From Albidovulum sediminis (GTDB lineage Bacteria; Pseudomonadota; Alphaproteobacteria; Rhodobacterales; Rhodobacteraceae), in assembly GCF_025380365.1 (NCBI RefSeq), contig NZ_JAOCQF010000003.1, positions 62,001 through 126,000 of the forward strand: a DNA stretch of 64,000 bases, read 5' to 3'. Below, piece after piece: positions 33,958 to 41,984 of this stretch. Position numbers and translations under genes: made by a program. The notes below the pieces were generated by a model that did no database searches, was not told the origin of the DNA, and worked only from the letters and a program-made list of their open reading frames with translations. Positions within the stretch are counted from its first letter, which is position 1. Every line of letters starts with the position of its first letter.

Positions 33958-34223
33958 TGGCCAGTCCTCTCAGCAATCTTCTGGCTCATCATGTCACAGA
34001 TCGCATCGGCTTCGCGCTGCACGTCGTCCAGAAGAGCGAGAACTTCCGACGCCATCATGTCCGGTACGCCGTCGCCAAGCGTCCAGCCTGGCAGCGGGAA
34101 ATCTCCATCGCGTGCGATCTGGGCCCGCAGTTCGGTCGCGCGTTCGTCGTTCAGCGCGCGCCGTTCAGGCGATCCGAACTCAGCTCCGTGGAGGGCATCG
34201 GGTTCATTGTCAGAAAGCGACAT
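33954..34223 (-). CDS. Hypothetical small acidic protein
   Basis: The 89-residue product (DNEPDALHGAEFGSPERRAL; RATELRAQIARDGDFPLPG) contains DMMASEVLALLDDVQREADA, a helical acidic region. No family is recognised. AGGA precedes the ATG by six bases, and the gene overlaps the 822-residue gene by four bases. It sits just downstream of the iteron-like array. Confidence 0.68.
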   Translation of the reverse strand: MSLSDNEPDALHGAEFGSPERRALNDERATELRAQIARDGDFPLPGWTLGDGVPDMMASEVLALLDDVQREADAICDMMSQKIAERTGQ

Positions 34224-34300
34224 GTTGTGTCCTCGTGAGTTGATCCGACGACGAGCAGCGGAGGAGGGTGCAAACCCCGCACCCCATGGTAGGTAAGGAT

Positions 34301-34441
34301 GTCATCGTTTTGGTGACGTCGAAGAACTCATAAGCGCTCCGTTCGTCATCGTTTTGGTGACGCCCTGTCCTCATTTTGATGACGTCCCGCGCGCGCTCGT
34401 CATCATTTTGACGACGTTGCTGTCCTCATTTTGATGACAGG
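34301..34441. repeat. Iteron-like array (five 20-bp units)
   Basis: Units of the form GTCATCGTTTTGGTGACG occur at 34301, 34345, 34367, 34399 and 34422. The second half is more variable (GTCCTCATTTTGATGACG). Start spacings are 44, 22, 32 and 23 bases, so most are near one or two DNA turns of each other on the same face. The array runs over the 3' end of the helix-turn-helix gene at 34371-34910, whose last codons include its right-hand units. Confidence 0.82.
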
Positions 34442-34910
34442 GTTTTGTTTTTCGGTTCGCCCCGCAGGGATTGTTGGCCATCACCTTGTGCGCCGGAAAA
34501 TCATGCCCTGGTTTCCACTCCTTGTAGAGCCGCCGTCCGAGCCGCTGTTCGGAGTGTGGCATCGTGATTTCGGTAAGTTCAAACTCGCTACAGCGCGCAA
34601 GGCCGCCAACGCCCAAGCGCGCCGCTTTTGTCAGGAACAGGAATCCTTTGGCTTGCAGTTCCTGAAACGCCCGGGCGGCAGTGTTGCGGCTCACTCCCAA
34701 GCGCTCAGCCGCCTGTCGCACACTCAGAGCGATTGACCCATTGTTGTTGGCCTGCGGCCCCCGCCATTCCAAGCGCAGCCACACGTAGAGCATTTGCGCC
34801 GTCGTGGTCATTGCTCGAAATGCTGGCTCCTCAAGAAACGACCGGACCAGGAAAGTGCCGTGTTCCTGTCGATCGTCGCGGCCAGTCTTGTTCACCCTAC
34901 GCCGAGCCAT
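34371..34910 (-). CDS. Helix-turn-helix protein, possible replication initiator or regulator
   Basis: The 179-residue product starts at ATG 34910 after AAGGGGG. It has a domain at about 18-120: GTFLVRSFLEEPAFRAMTTT, then LSVRQAAERLGVSRNTAARAF, ELQAKGFLFLTKAA and ARCSEFELTEI. This is a winged helix seen in phage and plasmid replication-associated and GntR-like proteins. The C-terminal basic tail is specific to this gene, and the iteron array overlaps its 3' end. The arrangement of an HTH protein beside direct repeats suggests DNA replication or autoregulation; no helicase or primase is seen nearby. It overlaps the upstream gene by 14 bases. Confidence 0.72.
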   Translation of the reverse strand: MARRRVNKTGRDDRQEHGTFLVRSFLEEPAFRAMTTTAQMLYVWLRLEWRGPQANNNGSIALSVRQAAERLGVSRNTAARAFQELQAKGFLFLTKAARLGVGGLARCSEFELTEITMPHSEQRLGRRLYKEWKPGHDFPAHKVMANNPCGANRKTKPCHQNEDSNVVKMMTSARGTSSK

Positions 34911-35196
34911 TGTAACCCCCTTTCGCAAACCGCTCGGGCAGCAACGCCTCGACAAGCGCCCCGTCTTGGCCCGTGAACTGGTGCCAGAGCCGCACGAGGG
35001 CATCGCGGGTCCGGCAGAAGTGCTTGCCTTCCCATCGGGCTGTATCCGGGCCTCCACAGCGGGCTTGGTACTGGAGGACCCACTGAATCCCGCAGGAGCC
35101 TTCGATGATCCGCCAGCGGCCGGATCGGATGATTTCGGCGCAGTAGGTGTCGCTACTCTCGCGGTGATCGAGTCTGATCGGGACGGAGGCGTTCAT
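34897..35196 (-). CDS. Hypothetical small protein
   Basis: The 99-residue product (PIRLDHRESSDTYCAEII; RWRIIEGSCGIQWVLQYQ; RTRDALVRLWHQFTG) has two cysteines and a tryptophan-rich core. Small proteins of this kind (RIIxxSxGIQWILQ) are frequent in alphaproteobacterial islands and phages, but the function is unknown. Its ATG overlaps the stop of the upstream gene by four bases. Confidence 0.75.
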   Translation of the reverse strand: MNASVPIRLDHRESSDTYCAEIIRSGRWRIIEGSCGIQWVLQYQARCGGPDTARWEGKHFCRTRDALVRLWHQFTGQDGALVEALLPERFAKGGYNGSA

Positions 35197-35474
35197 TCCT
35201 CGCCCCCCTCGATCGGCTTGACCTCCGCGGCAAGGCGGTATCGCGCGTGGTTGCCGGGAAACCTGCCTTCGTGCCGCTCGTACCGGGTTTCAACCGGAAC
35301 GCCGGCTTGGCGGATGCGGTGAACAAACCCTGCGACACGCAGCCCCGGCGCGAAATCGGCTGCGGTCAATCCGGTCTGTCCTGCCTCGATGAGGCGGGCA
35401 AGCAGCCAGCCAGGGCGGCCGGCGAGCGTGAAGGTCTTGGGCCCGTCCGGGCCGTGAAGTGTAAAGCGTGCCAT
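35193..35474 (-). CDS. Winged-helix-like small protein
   Basis: The 93-residue product has GPKTFTLAGRPGWLLARLIEAG, then FAPGLRVAGFVHRIRQAGVPVETRYE. Its pattern is that of small winged-helix proteins found next to island integrases. AAGGAGG lies seven bases before ATG 35474, an excellent ribosome site. It overlaps the downstream gene by four bases. A DNA-binding role is inferred. Confidence 0.75.
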   Translation of the reverse strand: MARFTLHGPDGPKTFTLAGRPGWLLARLIEAGQTGLTAADFAPGLRVAGFVHRIRQAGVPVETRYERHEGRFPGNHARYRLAAEVKPIEGGEE

Positions 35475-35567
35475 CGCGTGGCCTCCTTGATCGAGAAGGC
35501 CGGCTCGGGTAACTATGGCGTTGCAAGCACCGTACCCGCCCCGGCCCGTGAGGGTCGGGGTGAATTA

Positions 35568-35765
35568 TTAGGCGGCGTCCACTTCGGGGCGTGTCTCGAT
35601 CCAATGCAGAACATCGGCTTCCCGCCAGGCAACTGCCTGAGCGCCGATACGCACGGGGCGAGGGAAAAGACCAAGGGTCATGCTGGCGTAAAGCGTCGAC
35701 CGGCTCATACCGGTCAACGAAAGCACTTCGGGGCGCCGAAGCAGGCGAGCGGTATTGCTGGGCAT
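35568..35765 (-). CDS. AlpA-family excisionase/regulator
   Basis: The 65-residue product contains the AlpA/HTH_17 signature RLLRRPEVLSLTGMSRSTLYA, then GLFPRPVRIGAQAVAWREADV and a short LHWIETRPE tail. AlpA proteins act as integrase regulators or excisionases in P4-like elements. ATG 35765 follows AGGAG at seven bases. It lies between the integrase gene and the small-gene operon on the reverse strand. Confidence 0.9.
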   Translation of the reverse strand: MPSNTARLLRRPEVLSLTGMSRSTLYASMTLGLFPRPVRIGAQAVAWREADVLHWIETRPEVDAA

Positions 35766-35922
35766 GCGAGAACTCCTGTTTAGGTTCGATGCCCAACTGT
35801 TCTGCGCCGCGCTAGAATCCCAAATGCACGCACTAGTTCGGAAGCTACAGGAACTGGAATCTCTCAACAAAATATGGGTGCCACAACCAAGCGCCGTGAA
35901 AATCCCACATTTCTTGCCGGGA

Positions 35923-37209
35923 TCAGCGAGCGCGACGAATGCGCACGACGCGATCGGCTATCTGTGCTGCAGTGAGAAAGTTCGCCCACTCAGCGAGCAT
36001 CGCCCGCCGCCGTTCGAGCATGTCAGTCCGCCGATAGGCGCGTTCGGTCACCTCCCCAACGTCATGCGCCAGAGCGATTTCTGCCAAGTCACGTTCAAAG
36101 CCATGTTCGGCCGCCCAGTCTCGCGCCGTCGATCTCAAACCGTGCGGCACCGCAGGCCGGCCGGATCGCGGGTCAAAGTAGCCGCCCAGATCGTTCTCAA
36201 CACTGAACTCGTGCATCCTCCGCATGCATGCAGACAACGACATGTCGCTGAGCAAGCCACCCCTCGGCGCTGGAAAGACCAACGGCGAGTCTCCTTCCCG
36301 CGGGACCTTCTTTAGAAGATCGACTGCCTGAGAAGGCAAAGGAACTCTATGTTCGCGTCCCATCTTCATCTTTCGCGCCGGCACGACCCACATTGCTTTG
36401 TCCAGATCAACCTCATCCCACTCCATCGCGCGGACTTCTCCAGAGCGAGCCCAGGTAAGAGCGAGGAAGGAAAGGGCCAGAGCGGCCATGCCTTCGCGGC
36501 GAGTAAGCTGTCGCCACCAGCGCTGCGCATCACTCAGCTTCAGGGCCGGGTGATGGATCGTCTCTGATATCTTGCTTGGCGCCGGCAGCATGTGGTCGAG
36601 GTTGCCCTTCCACCGCGCCGGGTTATCACCGCTTCGATGACCTGCGACGGTCGCCCAAGAGAGCACGGCTTCAATTCGGCGCCGAAGCCTAGTTGCCGTT
36701 TCGGTTCGGGCTTGCCAGAGAGATCCACCCTCGCCATCAACCTCCTGGCTCAAGACACGCAAAATATCGGATGGCTCAATGTCTGAGAGCTTCATCCGCC
36801 CAATGATCGGCAAGGCATAGGTTTCAAGCGTGCTCCGCCATTGCAGGCGATGCTTGGCATTCGAAAATTCGGCCTCCTTGCGCGCCAGAACCTTCTCCAT
36901 CGCCTCTGTGAAGGAAGGCGCCACTGCGACCTTTTCCGGTCGAGGGTCACCGCCCGAGCGCGCGACACGGCGGTTATCGAGTGCCTTCGCGCGCGCATCA
37001 GCGAGGGAAACGAGCGACACGGGGCCCAGCCCCATGTCGACCCTGGCGCCGCTCACCATCAAACGCTGAACCCATCGCTTGGCGCCCGACTTGTCGACCT
37101 TCAGCATCAATCCGTTGCCGTCGATGTAGGTGCCAGGCTCCGTCACACTCCGCACGAAAGCGGCTGAAAGCTGCTTGTCCTTGTGAGCGCCCTTGGACTT
37201 TCCGGCCAT
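35923..37209 (-). CDS. Tyrosine-type site-specific integrase, P4/DUF4102 family
   Basis: The 428-residue protein has a DUF4102-type N-terminus (TYIDGNGLMLKVDKSGAKRW). The central SAM-like region and the C-terminal catalytic domain show SEVRAMEWDEVDL-type arginine placement (ARSGEVRAMEWDEV), HGLRSTARDW (HxxR), and LAHDVGEVTERAYRR with the catalytic tyrosine. It recombines att sites in the tRNA-Arg end. It lies 137 bases from attR. The TTG at 37215 is less likely than the ATG at 37209, which follows GGAGG. The catalytic set appears intact, so the element may still be mobile. Confidence 0.93.
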   Translation of the reverse strand: MAGKSKGAHKDKQLSAAFVRSVTEPGTYIDGNGLMLKVDKSGAKRWVQRLMVSGARVDMGLGPVSLVSLADARAKALDNRRVARSGGDPRPEKVAVAPSFTEAMEKVLARKEAEFSNAKHRLQWRSTLETYALPIIGRMKLSDIEPSDILRVLSQEVDGEGGSLWQARTETATRLRRRIEAVLSWATVAGHRSGDNPARWKGNLDHMLPAPSKISETIHHPALKLSDAQRWWRQLTRREGMAALALSFLALTWARSGEVRAMEWDEVDLDKAMWVVPARKMKMGREHRVPLPSQAVDLLKKVPREGDSPLVFPAPRGGLLSDMSLSACMRRMHEFSVENDLGGYFDPRSGRPAVPHGLRSTARDWAAEHGFERDLAEIALAHDVGEVTERAYRRTDMLERRRAMLAEWANFLTAAQIADRVVRIRRAR

Positions 37210-37345
37210 ATCCAACCTCCAACAATCCGTCCCACATTAATTTTCGGAACGGGCTAGACTAGTTTGGAACGATGTGGCTACAATGTCCAGTGAATACAAG
37301 GGAAACATGGAAATGTTGGGAATGTCTCGGAACTGAGTATGGCTG

Positions 37346-37361
37346 CTGTCGGGGCCGCCAT
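37346..37361. repeat. Attachment site copy at the far end of the element (attR)
   Basis: CTGTCGGGGCCGCCAT, identical to the tRNA-end copy at 28552. The flanking bases differ on both sides, so the exact match is 16 bases. Confidence 0.9.
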
Positions 37362-37419
37362 CCATCGCCCCCGCCGCGACCGGACGCCCGCCTGTCCGGC
37401 ATCTCCCGGACGCCCCCGA

Positions 37420-38535
37420 TCAGCTCGCGCCGCTACGGACCGCGCCCTTCAGCAGCAGCGCCAGGATGTCGGAGCGGGTGATGATCCCCGCAAGCTGCCC
37501 GTCGCGCAGCACGGGCACCACCTCGACCCCTTGCCGTGCCAGGCGGTTGAGAAGGACGCCGACCGGAAGATCGTGCGCGACCGCCGCGCCGGCCGCCCGC
37601 ATGATGTCCCGCGCCCGTGGTTCCTTGCGGCGGACGGGAAGCGGCAGGGACGCACGACCGGACACCAGGGCGGCGATCAGGTCGGCCTGAAGGATCAGGC
37701 CAATCAGTTTGCCGTCCTTCCCGACGACCGGCAGGCTCTTGATCGCGTGGGCGCGGAACAGCCGGACGGCCTCGGAAAGCGGCGTGTCGGGGTCCGCCGT
37801 GATCAGGTCGCGCGTCATCACGTCGCCGCAGGTCACGGCATCAAACCGGTGATGGGCCGCCTCTGCCTCGGCGGCGGCCAGAAGGCGCGAAAGGTCGGCG
37901 ACGCCGATGTTCGGTGTCTGGTTGAACCGGCGCAGAAGTTCACCCAGTTCGACCTCGCTGAGGCCAAGGCGCAGGTCCGAGGGCGGCGCGGGCAGATCCT
38001 CGACAAGGCGAAAGGGATAGACCCGGCCGCTGACGCGGTGGAAGGCAATCCCGGCCAACACCATCGCCGCAGTCAACAGCCCGACGGGGGCAAGCGCGAA
38101 CATGAGGCCCGCGCCTTCGGTGCCCGAAGGGTCGAGTGCCGCGAGAAGCGCCACCGCCCCGCCCGGCGGATGCAGCGCCCGGAGCAGGAGCATGGCAAGG
38201 ATCGCGGCCGCGACGGCCAGAACCGGCGCCAGCGAAGCGGGCGACACGAACACGACGACAACCGCGACCGCCGCGGAAACCACGTTGCCGGCCACCGCGG
38301 ACCAGGGTTGCGCGAGGGGGCTGTTGGGCACGGCAAAGACCAGAACCGCCGTCGCGCCCAGAGGTGCGATCAGATGGAGCGGCAGACCCGCGCCATCCTG
38401 CAACAGGGCAACAAGCCCGGCGCAGACAAGGATCCCCGCCGCAGCGCCCAGGGGCGCGCGCGCGAGTTCCCGCGCCGCGGCGGCGGGCAGCGCGGGGGCC
38501 AGGTGGTGCAGGATCGCACTCAGACGGGATGTCAC
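37420..38535 (-). CDS. HPP-domain membrane protein with C-terminal CBS pair
   Basis: The 371-residue protein has an HPP domain with about four membrane helices (APLGATAVLVFAVPNSPLAQP; LHPPGGAVALLAAL) and then two CBS motifs, one at VMTRDLITADPDTPLSEAV and one at IMRAAGAAVAHDLPVG. HPP proteins in some bacteria move nitrite or similar anions; the CBS pair may bind nucleotides. Start: GTG 38535 with AGAGG five bases upstream, reading VTSRLSAILHHL. The frame can be extended to 38835, but that sequence looks non-coding (see the leader). It lies just outside attR. Confidence 0.85.
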   Translation of the reverse strand: MTSRLSAILHHLAPALPAAAARELARAPLGAAAGILVCAGLVALLQDGAGLPLHLIAPLGATAVLVFAVPNSPLAQPWSAVAGNVVSAAVAVVVVFVSPASLAPVLAVAAAILAMLLLRALHPPGGAVALLAALDPSGTEGAGLMFALAPVGLLTAAMVLAGIAFHRVSGRVYPFRLVEDLPAPPSDLRLGLSEVELGELLRRFNQTPNIGVADLSRLLAAAEAEAAHHRFDAVTCGDVMTRDLITADPDTPLSEAVRLFRAHAIKSLPVVGKDGKLIGLILQADLIAALVSGRASLPLPVRRKEPRARDIMRAAGAAVAHDLPVGVLLNRLARQGVEVVPVLRDGQLAGIITRSDILALLLKGAVRSGAS

Positions 38536-38800
38536 GTCAGCCTCTTGCGATTCGGTCGGCGGGTGCTGACAGGTCGGTTCGCTGGCTGCAAGCCCTGCGC
38601 GCGCGCGTGCAGGGGCAAGCCGGCGCCACCCGCAAAACCCCTGTCCGCCGCCAAGCCTGCGGGGAAGGATACCGCGCGCGCCACCCCCGCCGGACCGGTA
38701 ACGGGCAAAGGCCAAGGCTGCCGATACCCGGAACGGCATCCTTTTTTGCGCCGTTGCGGCACCGGCGCGGCACGGGAACGCCCGCGCCAGCGCACTCAGG
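38536..38800 (-). promoter_or_regulatory. Long GC-rich leader of the HPP-CBS gene
   Basis: This 265-base leader shows a strong hairpin (CCCTGCACGCGCGCGCAGGG on the reverse strand) next to CAGCCAGCGAACCGACCTG, which has partial similarity to the B12-box consensus. No adjacent motif confirms a cobalamin riboswitch. It may be a structured regulatory RNA. Confidence 0.3.
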
Positions 38801-40042
38801 TCAACCGAAGTCGACGGGCCGGTCGCCCGTGACATCCTTGACGCGAGTCGGCAGGCCCATGCGGTTCAGGAGATTGATGAACGGCCTGGGGTCGAGATCC
38901 TCCACGTTCGCCATGCGCCCGACGTCCCAGGTACCGTTCGCGATCAGGATGGCAGCCGCGACGGGCGGCACGCCCGCGGTATAGGAAATGCCCTGGCTGC
39001 CAACCTCCTCATAGGCTTCCTTGTGGTCGGCGACGTTGTAGATGAAGACCTCGGCGGGCTTGCCGTCCCGGACGCCCTTCACGACGTCGCCGATGCAGGT
39101 CTTGCCGGTGTAGTCCGGCGCAAGGCTTGCCGGGTCGGGGAGGACAGCCTTGACGACCTTGAGCGGGATGACCTCCTGCCCTTCGGCGGTCTTCACCGGC
39201 TGCTCCGACAGCAGGCCAAGGTTCTTCAGGACGGTGAAGACATTGATGTAGTGATCGCCAAAACCCATCCAGAACCGCACGTCCGCCTGCGGATAGCGGG
39301 CGGAAAGCGAATGCACCTCGTCATGGCCGGTCAAATAGGCCTTCTGCCGGCCAACGACGGGCAGTTCCCACTGGCGCCCGACTTCGAACATTCTGTTTTC
39401 CTGCCACTTGCCGCCCTGCCACGAATAGACGGTACCGGTGAATTCGCGGAAGTTGATCTCCGGGTCGAAGTTCGTGGCGAACCAACGCCCGTGGGAACCC
39501 GCATTGATGTCGACGATGTCGATGCTCTCGATCGTGTCGAGATAGTCCTCTTCGGCCAGCCGCGCATAGGCGTTCACCACGCCGGGGTCAAAGCCAACGC
39601 CGAGAATCGCGGTGACGCCGGCCTTCTCGCAGGCCTCTCGCCGCTTCCACTCGTAGTTGCCATACCACGGCGGGGTCTCGCAGATCTTGCCCGGGTCTTC
39701 GTGGATCGCCGTATCCATGTAGGCCACGCCGGTCGCGATGCAGGCGTCGAGAACATACATGTTCACGAAGGCCGATCCGACGTTGATGACGATCTGGGCG
39801 CCCGTCGTCCGGATCAGGTCGGCGACGGCGGACGTATCCATCGCATTGACGGCATGGGCCTCGAACCTGCCTGGCACCTTCATCGCGCCCTTCTCGTGCA
39901 CACTGGCGATGATCGCATCGCACTTGGCCCGCGTGCGGCTCGCGATATGCAGGTCGCCCAGCACGTCGTTGGCTTGCGCGCATTTGTGCGCCACGACCTG
40001 CGCGACGCCGCCCGCCCCGATGATGAGCACGTTCTTTTTCAC
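38801..40042 (-). CDS. Carboxynorspermidine synthase (saccharopine-dehydrogenase family)
   Basis: The 413-residue protein begins VKKNVLIIGAGGVAQVVAH (nucleotide-binding) and has NVGSAFVNMYVLDACIATGV, TAILGVGFDPGVVNAYARL and ETPPWYGNYEWKR, typical of the CASDH group. CASDH condenses aspartate semialdehyde with a diamine to carboxyspermidine or carboxynorspermidine using NADPH. The GTG at 40042 follows AAGGAGA eight bases upstream. The next upstream gene is nspC, so the pair forms the alternative spermidine pathway. Confidence 0.93.
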   Translation of the reverse strand: MKKNVLIIGAGGVAQVVAHKCAQANDVLGDLHIASRTRAKCDAIIASVHEKGAMKVPGRFEAHAVNAMDTSAVADLIRTTGAQIVINVGSAFVNMYVLDACIATGVAYMDTAIHEDPGKICETPPWYGNYEWKRREACEKAGVTAILGVGFDPGVVNAYARLAEEDYLDTIESIDIVDINAGSHGRWFATNFDPEINFREFTGTVYSWQGGKWQENRMFEVGRQWELPVVGRQKAYLTGHDEVHSLSARYPQADVRFWMGFGDHYINVFTVLKNLGLLSEQPVKTAEGQEVIPLKVVKAVLPDPASLAPDYTGKTCIGDVVKGVRDGKPAEVFIYNVADHKEAYEEVGSQGISYTAGVPPVAAAILIANGTWDVGRMANVEDLDPRPFINLLNRMGLPTRVKDVTGDRPVDFG

Positions 40043-40094
40043 TTCGGCTGTCTCCTTGTCCCAGAGGCCAGTGGAAGGGGAGCGTGTAACACGC

Positions 40095-41189
40095 TCACGA
40101 CAGGCTGGAGGCGTAATCCTCGTAGCCAAATTCACGGACCAGGCGGATCTGCCCGTCCAGTTCCCGGATGGCGATGGACGGCATGTTCACGCCGTTGAAC
40201 CAGTTCTTCTTCACCATCGTGTAGCCGGCCGCGTCCGCGACCGAAATGCGGTCGCCGACCGACAGCGGGCGTTCGAACCGCGCATCCCCGAAGATGTCGC
40301 CGGCCAGGCAGGACTTGCCGCAGATCTGGTATTCGTGCGCGCCCTGCTGCGGCAGCTTCGCCTTTTCGCGGTAGATCAGCAGGTCGAGCATGTGCGCCTC
40401 GATCGAGCTGTCGACGATGGCCAGGTCCTTGCCGTTGTTCAGGAGGTCGAGGACGGTCACTTCCAGCGAAGTGGAATTGGTGATCGCGGCCTCGCCCGGC
40501 TCCAGATAGACCTGTACGCCGAACCTGTCGGAAAACGCCTTCAGCCGCGCGGCGAGGTCGTCGACCGGATAGCCCTCGCCGGTGAAGTGGATGCCGCCGC
40601 CAAGGCTGACCCATTTCACCCGCTCAAGCAGGCGCCCGAATTCCTTCTCGATCCTGCCCAGCTGCTCGTCAAAAAGCGCGAAATCGCGGTTCTCGCAGTT
40701 GTAGTGGATCATGAAGCCGGAAATCCGGTCGATCACCTGCGCGATGCGGTTCGCATCCCACTCGCCCAGTCGCGAGAACGGCCGCGCCGGGTCGGCAAGG
40801 TCGAAGCCGGAGGTCGAGAAGCGCGGGTTGAGGCGCAGTCCCCGCTGGATGCCCGCCGAATGGTTGTCGAAGCGTTCCAGCTGGCCGATGGAGTTGAAGA
40901 TGATCTTGTCGGCGTAGCCCACCGCCTCGGCGATCTCGTGATCCGCCCAGGCCACCGAATAGGCATGCGTTTCCTTGCCGAACTTTTCCTTGCCCAGCCG
41001 CAACTCGAAGAGAGAGGAGGAGGTGGTGCCGTCCATATGCTCGCGCATCAGGTCGAAGGCCGACCAGGTCGCAAAGCACTTGAGCGCCAGAAGCGCCTTG
41101 GCCCCGGACCCCGCGCGCAGGCGGTCGATGATCTCCATGTTGCGAAGAAGCTTCGCCTTGTCGATCAGATAGAAGGGTGTCTGAAGCAC
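40095..41189 (-). CDS. nspC: Carboxynorspermidine decarboxylase
   Basis: This is a 364-residue PLP enzyme of the alanine racemase-fold decarboxylase group. It begins VLQTPFYLIDKAKLLRNMEII and contains ALLALKCFATWSAFD (PLP lysine in the LKCF motif). It also has NPRFSTSGFDLADP, WVSLGGGIHFTGEGYP and GKSCLAGDIFGDA with the family-specific cysteine. It decarboxylates carboxyspermidine to spermidine. The GTG at 41189 is preceded by GGGGGGC; an upstream ATG adds residues with no homology. It pairs with the carboxynorspermidine synthase 52 bases downstream. Confidence 0.94.
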   Translation of the reverse strand: MLQTPFYLIDKAKLLRNMEIIDRLRAGSGAKALLALKCFATWSAFDLMREHMDGTTSSSLFELRLGKEKFGKETHAYSVAWADHEIAEAVGYADKIIFNSIGQLERFDNHSAGIQRGLRLNPRFSTSGFDLADPARPFSRLGEWDANRIAQVIDRISGFMIHYNCENRDFALFDEQLGRIEKEFGRLLERVKWVSLGGGIHFTGEGYPVDDLAARLKAFSDRFGVQVYLEPGEAAITNSTSLEVTVLDLLNNGKDLAIVDSSIEAHMLDLLIYREKAKLPQQGAHEYQICGKSCLAGDIFGDARFERPLSVGDRISVADAAGYTMVKKNWFNGVNMPSIAIRELDGQIRLVREFGYEDYASSLS

Positions 41190-41256
41190 GGGCAGCCCCC
41201 CAACCGGCAAACGAGGCGTTCGTATAGGACCCCCCGCCCCCCGGCGCAAGGGCGAT

Positions 41257-41961
41257 TCAGATCATGCGGATCGCGTCCTTGTTGACGGCCAGCATGTAGC
41301 CGCGCCGGGCGATGTTCTTCACCAGAAGTTCCGACACGATCTGGTTGCCGAGCGCATCGCGCAGTCGCTTGATGCGGACCGCACCCGCCGCCTCGTCGCA
41401 GTCGGCGGCCTTGCGTCCGGTGATCACCGCCTCGATCTCGGCGCCCGACAGGACGTCGTCGTCCATCCGCGCCTCGGCCAGGACGGCCAGCGTCTCGATC
41501 GCCGCATCCGTCAGCTTGAACTCGAGGTCGTTCAGCACCACCGCCTTCTCGTTCCGGCTGATGAGGAGCGAGGAGACCTGGATCCCCTGCCGCTGGATCT
41601 CCACCATCCGACGGTTGAGCGCGACGATCATGACAAGGAAGACCAGCGCCGCGATCAGCAGCGCGGCCGCGAAGATCATCAGGATGAAGATGACGACCCG
41701 GTAGCTGGTCAGGACCTGGGCAAAGGCGGTCCCGGACTGCGCGAGGATCTCGAGCAGCTTGATCTGCTCGCTGGTGGTGAGCGCGTCGTTCTCGATGAAG
41801 ATACGCTCGACCCGGGCGTTGAAGACGTTGGCGTCGGGGAGCGAGAAGAACAGGAAACCCGCCGCAAGGACCAGGGTCGCAATGATGCCTGCGATACCCC
41901 AGATCACCACGCGGTTTCCGGCCTTGATCGCCACCTGGGCGGTGTTGGGATAGTCGGACAC
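41257..41961 (-). CDS. Membrane protein with C-terminal winged-helix DNA-binding domain
   Basis: The 234-residue protein starts at GTG 41961. It has two hydrophobic helices (VVIWGIAGIIATLVLAAGFLFF near 15-38 and VVIFILMIFAAALLIAALVFLV near 85-108). A linker is followed by a winged-helix domain at about 140-230 (FKLTDAAIETLAVLAEA; GAVRIKRLRDALG; LVKNIARRGYML), which resembles the OmpR/PhoB effector domain. In ToxR-type regulators the DNA-binding domain is N-terminal and the membrane helix follows; here the order is reversed. The topology would place the wHTH inside the cell. No known regulator with this layout is recognised. Confidence 0.7.
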   Translation of the reverse strand: MSDYPNTAQVAIKAGNRVVIWGIAGIIATLVLAAGFLFFSLPDANVFNARVERIFIENDALTTSEQIKLLEILAQSGTAFAQVLTSYRVVIFILMIFAAALLIAALVFLVMIVALNRRMVEIQRQGIQVSSLLISRNEKAVVLNDLEFKLTDAAIETLAVLAEARMDDDVLSGAEIEAVITGRKAADCDEAAGAVRIKRLRDALGNQIVSELLVKNIARRGYMLAVNKDAIRMI

Positions 41962-41984
41962 GGCAGATTCCCGGCTAGGACGAA

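Larger units (their letters stand above)
28552..37361. mobile_element. 8.8-kb integrative element in tRNA-Arg(CCT)
   Basis: The element is bounded by CTGTCGGGGCCGCCAT at 28552-28567 (tRNA 3' end) and 37346-37361. A P4-type integrase lies next to the distal end, with an AlpA-like protein beside it. Cargo: small secreted proteins and lipoproteins, a small HTH protein, a membrane protein, an 822-residue protein, and a helix-turn-helix gene with iteron-like repeats. No conjugation, capsid or terminase-large gene is recognised, so it may be a mobilisable element, a phage satellite or a prophage remnant. Confidence 0.85.

Noticed and set aside
38536-38800. Cobalamin riboswitch upstream of the HPP-CBS gene
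   Set aside because: Only a partial B12-box match; the upstream conserved elements are missing, so it is kept as a weak finding only.
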